Shown here: one piece after another, positions 44,300 to 52,460 of the stretch
How positions within the stretch are numbered: position 1 is the stretch's first letter
Layout of the letters: each line of letters starts with the position of its first letter
Assembly: GCA_002842695.1 (NCBI GenBank)
Contig: PHDT01000019.1
Coordinates: forward strand, 1-64,000
DNA from: Bacteroidetes bacterium HGW-Bacteroidetes-10
GTDB taxonomy: Bacteria > Bacteroidota > Bacteroidia > Bacteroidales > UBA932
DNA: 64,000 nt
Direction: 5' to 3'
Program-made: the position numbers and the translations under genes
Notes under the pieces: generated by a model
What the model was told of the DNA's origin: nothing
What the model saw: only the letters and a program-made list of their open reading frames with translations
The model's database searches: none

Positions 44300-45298
44300 T
44301 TAAAGTATGATAATCTCCCCGCTATAGTTAACATCCCAGTCAGTTATGATTATACCCATTATAGTAAGAGCGGTATTTGTTAACCGTAATTTGTAGATGT
44401 ACTGAAAACCTTTGGCCCATGTAAGTTCACCTTCACCTGTATGAGTAATTGTGTAAATTTTATTGTCAATTTTCAGTTCAAACTGGACATTGCTCCTCTC
44501 TTCGAAAACTGAAGGTACAACATACATATATCCGTTTACCATTGTCTTTAGCTGCTCTTCATTAAGTCCAGGATCAACTGTTTCTGTAATTGAATTTTCA
44601 ACTGAGTTAACAGAAATCTCCGAAGAGGAATTTCCGTTAATTATCTTACCATCAGAAAGTCTCATTGAGATTTTCTCGGTTCCGGCTGAATTAACTGTCA
44701 GCCCGGAAATTGTTGACTCATCAGAAATTTCAATATTTGAAAGCTCCCCTGCTCCAATATAATCTTCTTTATATATTACAAATGATATCAAGGATAGTGC
44801 ATGATTCAATTCAAGCGTCACATGAGGATTGGCATAATAAATCGGACCGCCCCCCGTTGGAAGAAATGTACTTTGGGATGCATACATGTAGTCTGTCTGC
44901 AATGCCATCACCTGATCCTTTGGAATGTCAAGATTAACAACTGCTGATTCTCCTGTGCCTGAAATACTCTCATCAGATTCGGCAAATGGATAGTATGCAT
45001 ATATCTTTGCATAAATTTCCGTTAGACATACAGGCTTAGAGAGATTCCACTTATCTCCGTAACTTAACGACAGATTCTTTGTATAGGAATAGTATAGTTC
45101 TGTCCCCTCAGAATTTGTCACCTGAATGCCTATCTTGAAATTATTAATAAAGCTTTCATCATGCGATATTGTTGCTTCGTTTTTGTTAACGGTAGGCGTC
45201 AGCGAAAGCAGAGCAGATCTGTCGTAGGATATGAAATTGTCTTTAACACAACCAGCAGCAATAATCAGGACGAAAGCCATCAAAATATATCTGCTCAT
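44300..45298 (-). CDS. Fimbrillin-family lipoprotein
   Basis: 332 residues. MSRYILMAFVLIIAAGC is a lipoprotein signal with Cys17. The body has fimbrillin-like signatures shared with the next gene upstream: IYAYYPFAES, QTDYMYASQS, LELNHALSLISFVIYKEDYIGAGELSNI, and the C-terminal WAKGFQYIYKLRLTNTALTIMG followed by ITDWD. Such proteins are exported as lipoproteins and assembled into type V pili by strand exchange after proteolysis. Four bases separate it from the upstream paralogue's stop, so it is co-transcribed. Shaft or tip role cannot be told. Confidence 0.82.
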   Translation of the reverse strand: MSRYILMAFVLIIAAGCVKDNFISYDRSALLSLTPTVNKNEATISHDESFINNFKIGIQVTNSEGTELYYSYTKNLSLSYGDKWNLSKPVCLTEIYAKIYAYYPFAESDESISGTGESAVVNLDIPKDQVMALQTDYMYASQSTFLPTGGGPIYYANPHVTLELNHALSLISFVIYKEDYIGAGELSNIEISDESTISGLTVNSAGTEKISMRLSDGKIINGNSSSEISVNSVENSITETVDPGLNEEQLKTMVNGYMYVVPSVFEERSNVQFELKIDNKIYTITHTGEGELTWAKGFQYIYKLRLTNTALTIMGIIITDWDVNYSGEIIIL

Positions 45299-45302
45299 CG
45301 CT

Positions 45303-46283
45303 TTACGATTTTATATCAATAAGATCTCCTGGCTGAGTATCCCAATCTGTTATAACTGCACTAAGTATTACAAGACCTGTTCCGTCAAGGCGAGCTGTGT
45401 AGATATACTGTTTTCCCTTAAGCCATGAAATTGCTGTTGTATTTGTTGCAGTATATGTTTCTCCGTCAATTGTAAATGTAAATTTCACATCTCCGGTTGC
45501 CATTAAAGAAGTTGGAACCAGAATTGATGTTGCATTTACCTGCGTCTTAAGAATCTGAATATCTGCATTTGGAATAATACTGGATATAGTAACCGGAGCT
45601 GCCAGAGTGCGGGTAATTATGCCTTTAAGACCACCTGTAAGATCACCATTCTCAATATTCATAGTTATTGGAGTACTGCTTGTCATGACAAAATTTGTAG
45701 CAACAGCATCTTCAATCTTAAATTGAGTAATAGTACCTGTCCCTGAATAGTTGTTTTTATAAATATAAAAGGAAATTTGTGTAAGAGCATGGTTCATAAC
45801 CAGACTTGCGTTTTGTTTTCCGGCAATGTTGCTCACACTGTTCAGTCCGGTTAAAGGTGTTGCGTACATATAGTCTGTTTCACTTCCTGTTGTTGCAGCA
45901 CTCTCAACTGTAACGGGAATTGTGTTAAATGCAGACAGATTATCTGAAACAGAAACATATGGGTAATATGCATACACTTCTCCGGGTGTATTTGTCAGAT
46001 AAATTGGTGTTAGTGTAGACCAGGTTGTACCGGCAGAATTATAAGTGTACATGATGTTTGTCATAGTACCGGATTGATAATTAATTTGTCCTGCTTTACG
46101 AACTTGTACTCCTATACTTGATCCGTTAGGAAAAACTGTTCCTGAAATAATTGCTTTTGTAGGTGTTACTCCCACTTTTACAGACAGAGCTTTTGCAATG
46201 TTAAAGTTTTCAGGATCTTCTTGTTTGGTACATGAGAATAGCGATATAGCCATTACAGATGTGATAATTAATAATTTTTTCAT
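45303..46283 (-). CDS. Fimbrillin-family lipoprotein
   Basis: About 326 residues from ATG 46283; the frame extends to 46343, but only the shorter start gives the lipoprotein signal MKKLLIITSVMAISLFSC. Fimbrillin features are VYAYYPYVS, ETDYMYATPLTG, LVMNHALTQISFYIYKNNYSGTGTITQF and the closing WLKGKQYIYTARLDGTGLVILS with ITDWD. It is paralogous to the next gene over its whole length. First gene of the operon; the 149-base gap upstream has no clear consensus promoter on this strand. Confidence 0.82.
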   Translation of the reverse strand: MKKLLIITSVMAISLFSCTKQEDPENFNIAKALSVKVGVTPTKAIISGTVFPNGSSIGVQVRKAGQINYQSGTMTNIMYTYNSAGTTWSTLTPIYLTNTPGEVYAYYPYVSVSDNLSAFNTIPVTVESAATTGSETDYMYATPLTGLNSVSNIAGKQNASLVMNHALTQISFYIYKNNYSGTGTITQFKIEDAVATNFVMTSSTPITMNIENGDLTGGLKGIITRTLAAPVTISSIIPNADIQILKTQVNATSILVPTSLMATGDVKFTFTIDGETYTATNTTAISWLKGKQYIYTARLDGTGLVILSAVITDWDTQPGDLIDIKS

Positions 46284-46403
46284 TTTTATGGGTGTTGTGT
46301 TTACTGAATTTAAAAATCTTTGCAATCGCAAGGTGACAATCATATTTTAAAAAATCATTACATGTTTTATAGTAATCATTGCACTATTCACACCTGAATT
46401 TCA

Positions 46404-46411
46404 TATATTTG
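46404..46411 (+). promoter_or_regulatory. -7 element of the WG-repeat lipoprotein gene
   Basis: TATATTTG matches TAnnTTTG, with TTG at 46379-46381 (22-base spacer). It ends 21 bases before the ATG at 46433. Confidence 0.5.
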
Positions 46412-46432
46412 GAGTGACTTAAAACCTCTGCA

Positions 46433-48052
46433 ATGAAAAATTTTCGTATTTGGGTTGTACTGCTGGTGGCAGTCGCAGCTATTTCCTCCTGTTCAGAAGG
46501 TATAAAATCTGACATTACACATTTACCATTCAAAAATTCTCAGGATTCTAAATGGGGACTGGTATCAACCGATGGCAAAGTTCTTTTTGCAGAACAGTTT
46601 GCAAATATGCCATCCGTTGCTGTTAACGGGATATTCACTGTCAAAAATTCTGCTGGACTTTATGAGTACTACAATGCCTCAGAGACTCCTCAGAAATTCG
46701 GAGGTGAATATATCCATGCTGGATTATTTCACGAAAATTTGGCCCCTGTGGTTTTGTCTGAATCTCCGGTATCATTTATAGACAAAACAGGAAAAACTGC
46801 ATTTGAGCTGAAAGAATTCGAAGGAGTAAAAATTGTAGCCGCAACTAATTTCAGTGATGGTATGGCCATGGTAGAAAATGCAACAGGGCTTAAGGGTTAC
46901 ATAAATACGGCCGGAGAGTTCATTATTAAACCCCAGTATGAAGTAGCATTGCCATTCAATGCAGGACTTGCCCTGGTTGGCAAGAAAACCTCAGAAGGTA
47001 CAATATACACTCTCATGAACAAGTCAGGCCAGACAACAGCAACTCTTGATACCAGAATTGTGGCTATTCACGAATATTTCAGTGAATCTCTGGCTGGATA
47101 TACGATGTCTGAAGAGATGGATGAATGGGGCTTCATTGATATTAGCGGGAATATTGTAATACCTGCCGATTCTCTTCGTAAAGCTGTTAAGCCATTTTGT
47201 GGAAAATATGCAATTTTTTGGGATGGAATGCTGTGGGGAGCAATTAACAGAAAAGGAGAAGTGGTTATAAATCCTATATACGCTTCTCTTGAATATGGCC
47301 CTGAGGGAAAATTTATTGCCGGTGACGGGGAAAAATTTAACTTGATTGACTTAAATCTAAAGAGACTGGGAATTGAAAATTTTTCTTCTCATACAGGATA
47401 TATAAACGGATATGCCTTTATTGGTGAGCCCGGACGATTTGTCTCAGCTAATAAATCAGGAAAACAAAATGGAGAAGCTACTTACTTTGAAGTAGCCAAT
47501 CCTTCAATAAATGAACTTTTTGAATCTGATATTTTCTCGATTTCCGGAGAAATAAGAAAATTTATCAGCATTATTGCTCAGGACAGAATTGGCAATATCC
47601 GTTTTGGGCAGACAGCAGAAGCAACTGCTTCCCAGATGGGATACCCGTCACCTGAAATTGCAAAAGGAATGAGACGCTTTTCTAAATCAATTGATGGAAA
47701 AGATATTAAAGGGTCAATGTTTGCCGAATTCAGTGATAACCCTGTTATTGAAATCACTGAAAAGCAGATGTCCAGAGATATGTGGGGTAAGGCATTTTAT
47801 GAAGATGTTGTTACAGGCTACAGCTTTAACGAAGAGGCAACACTATCAGATATTGGATATATCATGCATCTGTCAGGTCAGTTTAAGGGAAAAGAGAAAC
47901 CCATAACCGGCATACTTGCATCAATGGCAAAAAGTTCCGGATTCAAGATTGTCACAGAAAAAGAAGACGAGCTGATATTCTCTTCTGAATCTGAAATAAA
48001 CCTGCATATAATTATTAAGCAGGGGGAAATTGAAATAAGGGGGAGCAGATAA
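46433..48052 (+). CDS. WG-repeat lipoprotein
   Basis: 539 residues. MKNFRIWVVLLVAVAAISSC is a lipoprotein signal. WG-type beta-propeller repeats occupy about residues 40-330: DSKWGLVSTDGKVLFAEQF, LKGYINTAGEFIIKPQYE, EWGFIDISGNIVIPAD and LWGAINRKGEVVINPIY. The C-terminal 180 residues (from about NPSINELFESD) form a separate, unrecognised domain. WG repeats are thought to mediate protein contacts, and members are common in surface proteins. It stands alone between the divergent fimbrillin operon and a convergent transporter gene four bases away. Confidence 0.8.
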   Translation: MKNFRIWVVLLVAVAAISSCSEGIKSDITHLPFKNSQDSKWGLVSTDGKVLFAEQFANMPSVAVNGIFTVKNSAGLYEYYNASETPQKFGGEYIHAGLFHENLAPVVLSESPVSFIDKTGKTAFELKEFEGVKIVAATNFSDGMAMVENATGLKGYINTAGEFIIKPQYEVALPFNAGLALVGKKTSEGTIYTLMNKSGQTTATLDTRIVAIHEYFSESLAGYTMSEEMDEWGFIDISGNIVIPADSLRKAVKPFCGKYAIFWDGMLWGAINRKGEVVINPIYASLEYGPEGKFIAGDGEKFNLIDLNLKRLGIENFSSHTGYINGYAFIGEPGRFVSANKSGKQNGEATYFEVANPSINELFESDIFSISGEIRKFISIIAQDRIGNIRFGQTAEATASQMGYPSPEIAKGMRRFSKSIDGKDIKGSMFAEFSDNPVIEITEKQMSRDMWGKAFYEDVVTGYSFNEEATLSDIGYIMHLSGQFKGKEKPITGILASMAKSSGFKIVTEKEDELIFSSESEINLHIIIKQGEIEIRGSR

Positions 48053-48055
48053 TTA

Positions 48056-49723
48056 TCAGCCAAACATAATCAGTAACTGAGCAGAGAGTACCCTGAGAAA
48101 CATTGTAAGGGGATATACTGTTGCATAACTCACCGCAGGTATGTCATTGCCTGCTGCAGCTCCGGAATATGCAAGAGCCGGAGGGTCTGTTGTACTGCCT
48201 GCAAGAAGACCCATCATTGCGAAGTAATTCATTTTAAGGTATAATCTGCAGAATACCCCGGTAATTAACAGAGGAACAACCGTAATTATTGCTCCGTAAA
48301 GAATCCACAATGCACCGCCGCCGTTTACAATTGTGTTTACAAATCCGCCGCCGGCATCAAGACCAACACATGCGAGGAACAAAGAAATTCCAATCTCCCG
48401 CAGCATCAGATTTGCACTCATTGTTGTATATGTTACAAGCTTGTACTGAGGTCCGAATCTGCTCATTAAAATTGCAACAATAAGAGGTCCTCCGGCCAGT
48501 CCCAGTTTGACAGGCTGAGGTATTCCCGGAATAAAGAGCGGTATACTTCCAAGTAAAATTCCAAGTCCAATTCCCAGAAAAATTGCCGTTAGATTTGGTT
48601 CTCTTAACTTGTGCATTGAATTGCCCAAAAGATTTGCTGCGGCATCGATAGATGCCGTTGTTCCTATTATGGTGAGCCTGTCTCCAATTTGCAGTCTTAA
48701 ATCTGGCCTGGCAACCAAATCTACTCCTGCCCTGTTAATCCTGGTGACTGTTATCCCAAAAGCTTTTCCCAATTTCAGATTAGCCAGACTTTTACCATGT
48801 ACCTGCTCTTTTGTAACCAATACCCTTCTGGGAACAACATTAAGGTCATTAATCTGCCACTCTTCATCAGTCATATGCACTTCTCCGCCAAAATAGGCCA
48901 ATACTGCCTCTTTATCCATCTTCTGAAGGATTACAAGTATTCTGTAGTCCTCTTTTAATATCGTTGATGCCCCGGCAATAGAAATGTCGCTGCTGCTTCT
49001 GTAAACACGGGAAATTACAAATGGTCTTTCAATATATTTTTTAATCTCAATAATGGACTTTCCAAAAATTGCAGGATTTTTAATTGATAAAGATATTTTA
49101 ATTGTCTCCTCAGGATTATCTCCCTCCTGTTTTTTAATTTTTGTAAGCTCTTCAGTATTATTGATTCTAAAAAGAGATTTGATAAAAATCATTGATAGAA
49201 TTATTCCAATAACTCCAAGAGGATATGCTACAGCATAACCTGTTGCTATTGTAGGATCATTTACACCATTTGTATCAAGAAATGCCTGTTGAGCGGCACC
49301 TAATCCGGGTGTGTTGGTAATTGCTCCTGAAAGAATTCCGGTCATTGTGGAAATGGGTAATCCAGAGAGCTGTTTAATTATGAGTGTTGTAATAACTCCC
49401 AAAAGCACAATTGAAGCAGCCAGGAGATTTAACTTAACACCACCTTTTTTGAACGATGAGAAGAAACCAGGACCAACCTGAAGTCCCACTGAGTAGACAA
49501 ACAAAATAAGGCCGAACTCCTTTACAAAATGGAGAGTATGTGGATCCACTTTAAGCCCGAAATGTGAAAATGTTATTCCTGCAAAGAGAATCCAGGTGAC
49601 GCCGAATGAAATCTTAGCCACCTTGATTTTTGACAACATAATCCCTGTTGCAATTACAAGCGCCAAAATCAGAACGGACTGTGCAATCCCTTCGGTAAAC
49701 AATAACTTTTCGAACCATTCCAT
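48056..49723 (-). CDS. AspT/YidE-YbjL-family transporter with TrkA_C domains
   Basis: 555 residues arranged as membrane half (about 1-170), two cytosolic TrkA_C (RCK_C) domains (about 200-360, including VLVTKEQVHGKSLANLKLGKAFGITVTRI and LRLQIGDRLTIIGT), and membrane half 2. The duplicated AspT motif appears as GILSGAITNTPGLGAAQQAF in the first half and GLLAGSTTDPPALAYSGAAAG in the second. The family includes aspartate:alanine exchangers and uncharacterised anion transporters. The substrate here is unknown. Confidence 0.88.
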   Translation of the reverse strand: MEWFEKLLFTEGIAQSVLILALVIATGIMLSKIKVAKISFGVTWILFAGITFSHFGLKVDPHTLHFVKEFGLILFVYSVGLQVGPGFFSSFKKGGVKLNLLAASIVLLGVITTLIIKQLSGLPISTMTGILSGAITNTPGLGAAQQAFLDTNGVNDPTIATGYAVAYPLGVIGIILSMIFIKSLFRINNTEELTKIKKQEGDNPEETIKISLSIKNPAIFGKSIIEIKKYIERPFVISRVYRSSSDISIAGASTILKEDYRILVILQKMDKEAVLAYFGGEVHMTDEEWQINDLNVVPRRVLVTKEQVHGKSLANLKLGKAFGITVTRINRAGVDLVARPDLRLQIGDRLTIIGTTASIDAAANLLGNSMHKLREPNLTAIFLGIGLGILLGSIPLFIPGIPQPVKLGLAGGPLIVAILMSRFGPQYKLVTYTTMSANLMLREIGISLFLACVGLDAGGGFVNTIVNGGGALWILYGAIITVVPLLITGVFCRLYLKMNYFAMMGLLAGSTTDPPALAYSGAAAGNDIPAVSYATVYPLTMFLRVLSAQLLIMFG

Positions 49724-49736
49724 ATTTTAAAAATTT

Positions 49737-49766
49737 TTGCAAAATTAGCGATAATAAGTATATTTG
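49737..49766 (+). promoter_or_regulatory. Promoter of mscL
   Basis: TTG (49737-49739), exact 19-base spacer, TATATTTG (49759-49766). A 27-base leader precedes the ATG at 49794. It is one of the best matches to the Bacteroidota consensus in the window. Confidence 0.7.
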
Positions 49767-49793
49767 AGATAAATAACTCTAAAAACTAAGTCT

Positions 49794-50225
49794 ATGAAAA
49801 TGCTGGATGAGTTCAAACAATTCGCCATGAGAGGAAATGTACTTGATATGGCTGTGGGTATCATAATTGGTGGTGCTTTTGGAAAAATAGTCTCTTCAAT
49901 TGTATCTGACGTGATAATGCCACCTGTTGGATTGCTGGTTGGCGGTGTAAACTTTACTGACCTTAAGATAACAATTAAACAACAGATACTTGATGCTGCA
50001 GGAGTCGTAACCGCTCCCGCCGTAACTATCAACTACGGTAATTTTATTCAGGTTACATTTGATTTTATAATTATTGCATTTGCAATTTTTATGCTTATCA
50101 AAGGGATGAACAATCTTAACAAAAAGAGAGAAGAGGCCCCCGCTGCACCTGCAACCCCTCCTCCCACTCCAGCAGATATCCAACTCCTGACAGAAATTCG
50201 AGATTTATTAAAGAAAGATAAATAG
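49794..50225 (+). CDS. mscL: Large-conductance mechanosensitive channel
   Basis: 143 residues, normal for Msc[43 protein letters not shown] is the N-terminal amphipathic helix plus TM1, the pore-lining helix. A periplasmic loop (about 55-85) and TM2 ([23 protein letters not shown]) follow, then a short cytoplasmic coiled tail. The homopentamer opens under membrane tension to release solutes on osmotic downshock. The gene is monocistronic, with its own consensus promoter and a strong terminator. Confidence 0.97.
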   Translation: MKMLDEFKQFAMRGNVLDMAVGIIIGGAFGKIVSSIVSDVIMPPVGLLVGGVNFTDLKITIKQQILDAAGVVTAPAVTINYGNFIQVTFDFIIIAFAIFMLIKGMNNLNKKREEAPAAPATPPPTPADIQLLTEIRDLLKKDK

Positions 50226-50243
50226 AGTTCCTTAGAAAAAATA

Positions 50244-50273
50244 AAAGGGCTGCTTTTCAAAAAGCAGCCCTTT
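50244..50273. terminator. Intrinsic terminator after mscL
   Basis: Thirteen-base perfect stem AAAGGGCTGCTTT / AAAGCAGCCCTTT with TCAA loop. It also faces the convergent small lipoprotein gene. Confidence 0.88.
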
Positions 50274-50293
50274 ATATTCAGGAAATGAGTTTC

Positions 50294-50524
50294 TTAATAC
50301 TTGTAAGTTTGAGAATCATTATTACTCTTTTTTGAGGATTTACTCTTTTTCACTTTGTTCTGACCGGGAGCATACTGTTTTGCAGATTTTGCACCGGTAA
50401 TTTTCTTCATCTGACCCGGAGGAACAGCGCCATTTCCGTTTACATGGATGCGGGTTGCTCTGCAAGAAGTTGCACCAATTGCCATTACAGCAATAAAAAA
50501 TAAAAACAGATATCTTTTTTTCAT
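50294..50524 (-). CDS. Small conserved lipoprotein with PPGQ / APGQ motifs
   Basis: 76 residues. MKKRYLFLFFIAVMAIGATSC is a lipoprotein signal. The mature part is about 55 residues and carries RIHVNGNGAVPPGQMKK and SAKQYAPGQ followed by a Lys/Ser-rich tail. I recall similar tiny Bacteroidota proteins with the same PPGQ...APGQ pattern, sometimes named as quinol oxidase subunit 4 in databases, a label without support in this sequence. The frame extends to 50569 but only ATG 50524 gives the signal. Function unknown. Confidence 0.7.
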   Translation of the reverse strand: MKKRYLFLFFIAVMAIGATSCRATRIHVNGNGAVPPGQMKKITGAKSAKQYAPGQNKVKKSKSSKKSNNDSQTYKY

Positions 50525-50572
50525 TTTATCAATTGTATAATTATCTAATAATTCTTTAAATGTAGTCATAAA

Positions 50573-50605
50573 TTGAACAACAATAGAATTAATTTACTAC
50601 TTTTG
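50573..50605 (+). promoter_or_regulatory. Promoter of tRNA-Lys(CUU)
   Basis: TTG (50573-50575), 22-base spacer, TACTTTTG (50598-50605), then CAACCCTAAAC. It resembles the stable-RNA promoters but is less close. Confidence 0.6.
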
Positions 50606-50619
50606 CAACCCTAAACAAC

Positions 50620-50692
50620 GGTTCTGTAGCTCAGTTGGTAGAGCACGACACTCTTAATGTTGGGGTCGTGGGTTCGATCCCCACCGGGACCA
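50620..50692 (+). tRNA. tRNA-Lys(CUU)
   Basis: A complete 73-nt cloverleaf. Acceptor GGTTCTG pairs with CGGGACC (G-U wobbles). The D arm is GCTC...GAGC. The anticodon stem CGACA pairs with TGTTG (one G-T wobble) around loop CTCTTAA (anticodon CTT). T arm is GTGGG-TTCGATC-CCCAC and the discriminator is A50692. CCA is not encoded. This isoacceptor reads AAG only, so AAA needs tRNA-Lys(UUU). Confidence 0.95.
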
Positions 50693-50697
50693 CAAAA

Positions 50698-50741
50698 AAA
50701 AAGGATTACAATGCATAAAGCAATACGTAGTCCTTTTTTTG
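50698..50741 (+). terminator. Terminator of tRNA-Lys(CUU)
   Basis: Stem AAAAAGGATTAC (50698-50709) with GTAGTCCTTTTT (50727-50738) and a T-run. Confidence 0.75.
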
Positions 50742-50754
50742 TTTATTTTAAAAC

Positions 50755-50768
50755 TTGAACATATTCAA
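50755..50768. promoter_or_regulatory. Candidate Crp/Fnr-type operator
   Basis: Perfect inverted repeat TTGAA-CATA-TTCAA, fitting the TTGA-N6-TCAA core of Crp/Fnr-family sites. It lies 49 bases before the alcohol dehydrogenase ATG. A near-consensus -7 (TATATTTT, about 50780-50787) lies between. No such regulator is encoded in the window. Confidence 0.4.
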
Positions 50769-50817
50769 TAGTTAATCGTTATATTTTCAATATTATCGAT
50801 ATTAAAAAATTATTAAA

Positions 50818-51966
50818 ATGACAAATTTCATTTTTAAAAACCCAACTAAAATAATCTTTGGTAAGAATACAATCTCTTCAATTTCTGAAGAGATTCCCAG
50901 GGACAAAAGAGTTCTGGTAACATTCGGAGGAGGAAGCGTTAAGGAAAACGGCGTATACAAACAGGTACAGGAAGCTCTTAAAGGATTTACATTTTTTGAA
51001 TTTTGGGGAATTGAAGCTAATCCGGACATTTCGACCTTAAGAAAAGCAATTGCCCTAGGAAAGGAGGAAAAATGTGATTTTGTTCTGGCAGTTGGAGGAG
51101 GCTCAGTAATTGACGGATCAAAACTTATAGCAGCAGGGATTCTTTACGATGGTGATGCCTGGGAAATTGTTATGAAAAGAGACTGGACAGCAAACAAGGC
51201 CCTTCCGCTTGCTTCGGTTCTGACTTTGCCTGCTACCGGCTCTGAAATGAATGCCGGAGCTGTAATTTCCGACAGAGCAAATAAGGAGAAGTTTGCCTTC
51301 TATTCTCAATATCCGGTTTTTTCAGTACTCGACCCCGAAACCACATTTACACTGCCTTCACATCAGGTTGCATGCGGACTGGCAGATACTTTTATTCATG
51401 TAATCGAACAGTATCTGACAACTACTGATCAGTCCCCTTTAATGGACAGATGGGCAGAGGGAATTCTTCAGACTGTAATTGAAATTGCTCCTCAAATCAG
51501 AGAGAATCAGCATAATTATGATGCTATGGCAAATTTTATGCTTAGCGCAACTATGGCTCTAAACGGATTTGTATCAATGGGGGTTTCACAGGACTGGGCA
51601 ACACACATGATTGGACACGAGCTCACGGCATTGCACGGACTAACACATGGTCATACTCTTACAATTGTACTGCCAGGTACAATGTGGGTAATGAGAGAAG
51701 AAAAGGGTGATAAAATTCTCCAGTACGGAAAGCGGGTATGGAATATTGAGGGATCTGACAGAGTGGAGACTATAAGGAAAATTATTGACAGAACAGAGGA
51801 GTTCTTCCGCTCTCTAGGGCTGAAGACAAAATTATCCGAGAATGGTGCCGGAGTGGAGACAATTGACGAAATTGAGAGAAGATTTGAGGAGAGGAAGGTG
51901 AAGTTCGGAGAGAATCGCACAGTAGATTCTGCCGTTGCAAGAAAAATTCTGGAGAAAGTTTTTTAA
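50818..51966 (+). CDS. Iron-containing alcohol dehydrogenase, YqhD/butanol-dehydrogenase type
   Basis: 382 residues of the group III alcohol dehydrogenase family. NPTKIIFGKNTI begins the fold, VLVTFGGGSVKENGVY and FVLAVGGGSVIDGSKLIA form the NAD(P) site, and metal ligands fall in HQVACGLADTFIHVIEQYL and MIGHELTALHGLTHGHTL. YqhD-like enzymes reduce aldehydes, usually with NADPH. With the acyl-phosphate kinases elsewhere in the window it could dispose of reducing equivalents, but substrate and cofactor are not readable. The stop overlaps the convergent FMN-binding gene by four bases. Confidence 0.9.
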   Translation: MTNFIFKNPTKIIFGKNTISSISEEIPRDKRVLVTFGGGSVKENGVYKQVQEALKGFTFFEFWGIEANPDISTLRKAIALGKEEKCDFVLAVGGGSVIDGSKLIAAGILYDGDAWEIVMKRDWTANKALPLASVLTLPATGSEMNAGAVISDRANKEKFAFYSQYPVFSVLDPETTFTLPSHQVACGLADTFIHVIEQYLTTTDQSPLMDRWAEGILQTVIEIAPQIRENQHNYDAMANFMLSATMALNGFVSMGVSQDWATHMIGHELTALHGLTHGHTLTIVLPGTMWVMREEKGDKILQYGKRVWNIEGSDRVETIRKIIDRTEEFFRSLGLKTKLSENGAGVETIDEIERRFEERKVKFGENRTVDSAVARKILEKVF

Positions 51967-52448
51967 TCTGGCTTTGTCTGAGGGAGATTATTAATTACAT
52001 TCACTATTGAATTTGCAGAAATTGTAGAACCCGAAACTGCATCTACATTTGACTTGTATATAAGCTCCCCCGGGGTTTTACCTTTAAATTTTGACAACCA
52101 CTTTTTATTGGTTGCTCCAATTCCGTAGTCTGAGGGATATTCCAAAATCTGGATATCCCTTATTTTATTTTGCATATCTACCAGAATACTAAACACAAAT
52201 TTGTGAGTTCTTCCGGCAGCTCTGCGGATGTAAAGTTTAAAAATACCCCTGCCCCCTTTCATAAAAACCTCTGCATTATCATCTTCTTCGTGTATAATTT
52301 CATACTCTTCCATTTGAATTCCTGTTGACTTTTTCAAAGATGAACCAAAACTTTTCTTATATGATTCAAATGGTTGCTGAGAAAACAGAAATGCTGAATT
52401 CAATAACATCATGACAATAAAAGAGAGAAGGGATATTTTCCTTTTCAC
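51963..52448 (-). CDS. Exported FMN-binding domain protein
   Basis: 161 residues. The N-terminal 23 residues form a signal peptide ending in FLFSQ. The FMN_bind fold covers about 60-157, with the flavinylation-type motif VDAVSGSTISANSI. In this family ApbE attaches FMN to the Thr of S-G-A-T-like sequences; here it reads S-G-S-T. It would carry flavin in the periplasm as an electron carrier. It lies 12 bases downstream of a porin gene on the same strand. No ApbE gene is in the window. Confidence 0.78.
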   Translation of the reverse strand: MKRKISLLSFIVMMLLNSAFLFSQQPFESYKKSFGSSLKKSTGIQMEEYEIIHEEDDNAEVFMKGGRGIFKLYIRRAAGRTHKFVFSILVDMQNKIRDIQILEYPSDYGIGATNKKWLSKFKGKTPGELIYKSNVDAVSGSTISANSIVNVINNLPQTKPD

Positions 52449-52460
52449 AATGGTTAGTTA

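Noticed and set aside
46284-46432. Hairpin-like CTTTGC-AATC-GCAAGG in the divergent gap as an operator or riboswitch
   Set aside because: Arms are only six bases with a mismatch, and no riboswitch core is recognisable.
50294-50524. Naming the small PPGQ lipoprotein as quinol oxidase subunit
   Set aside because: No membrane helices beyond the signal and no oxidase motif; the name would be an inherited annotation.
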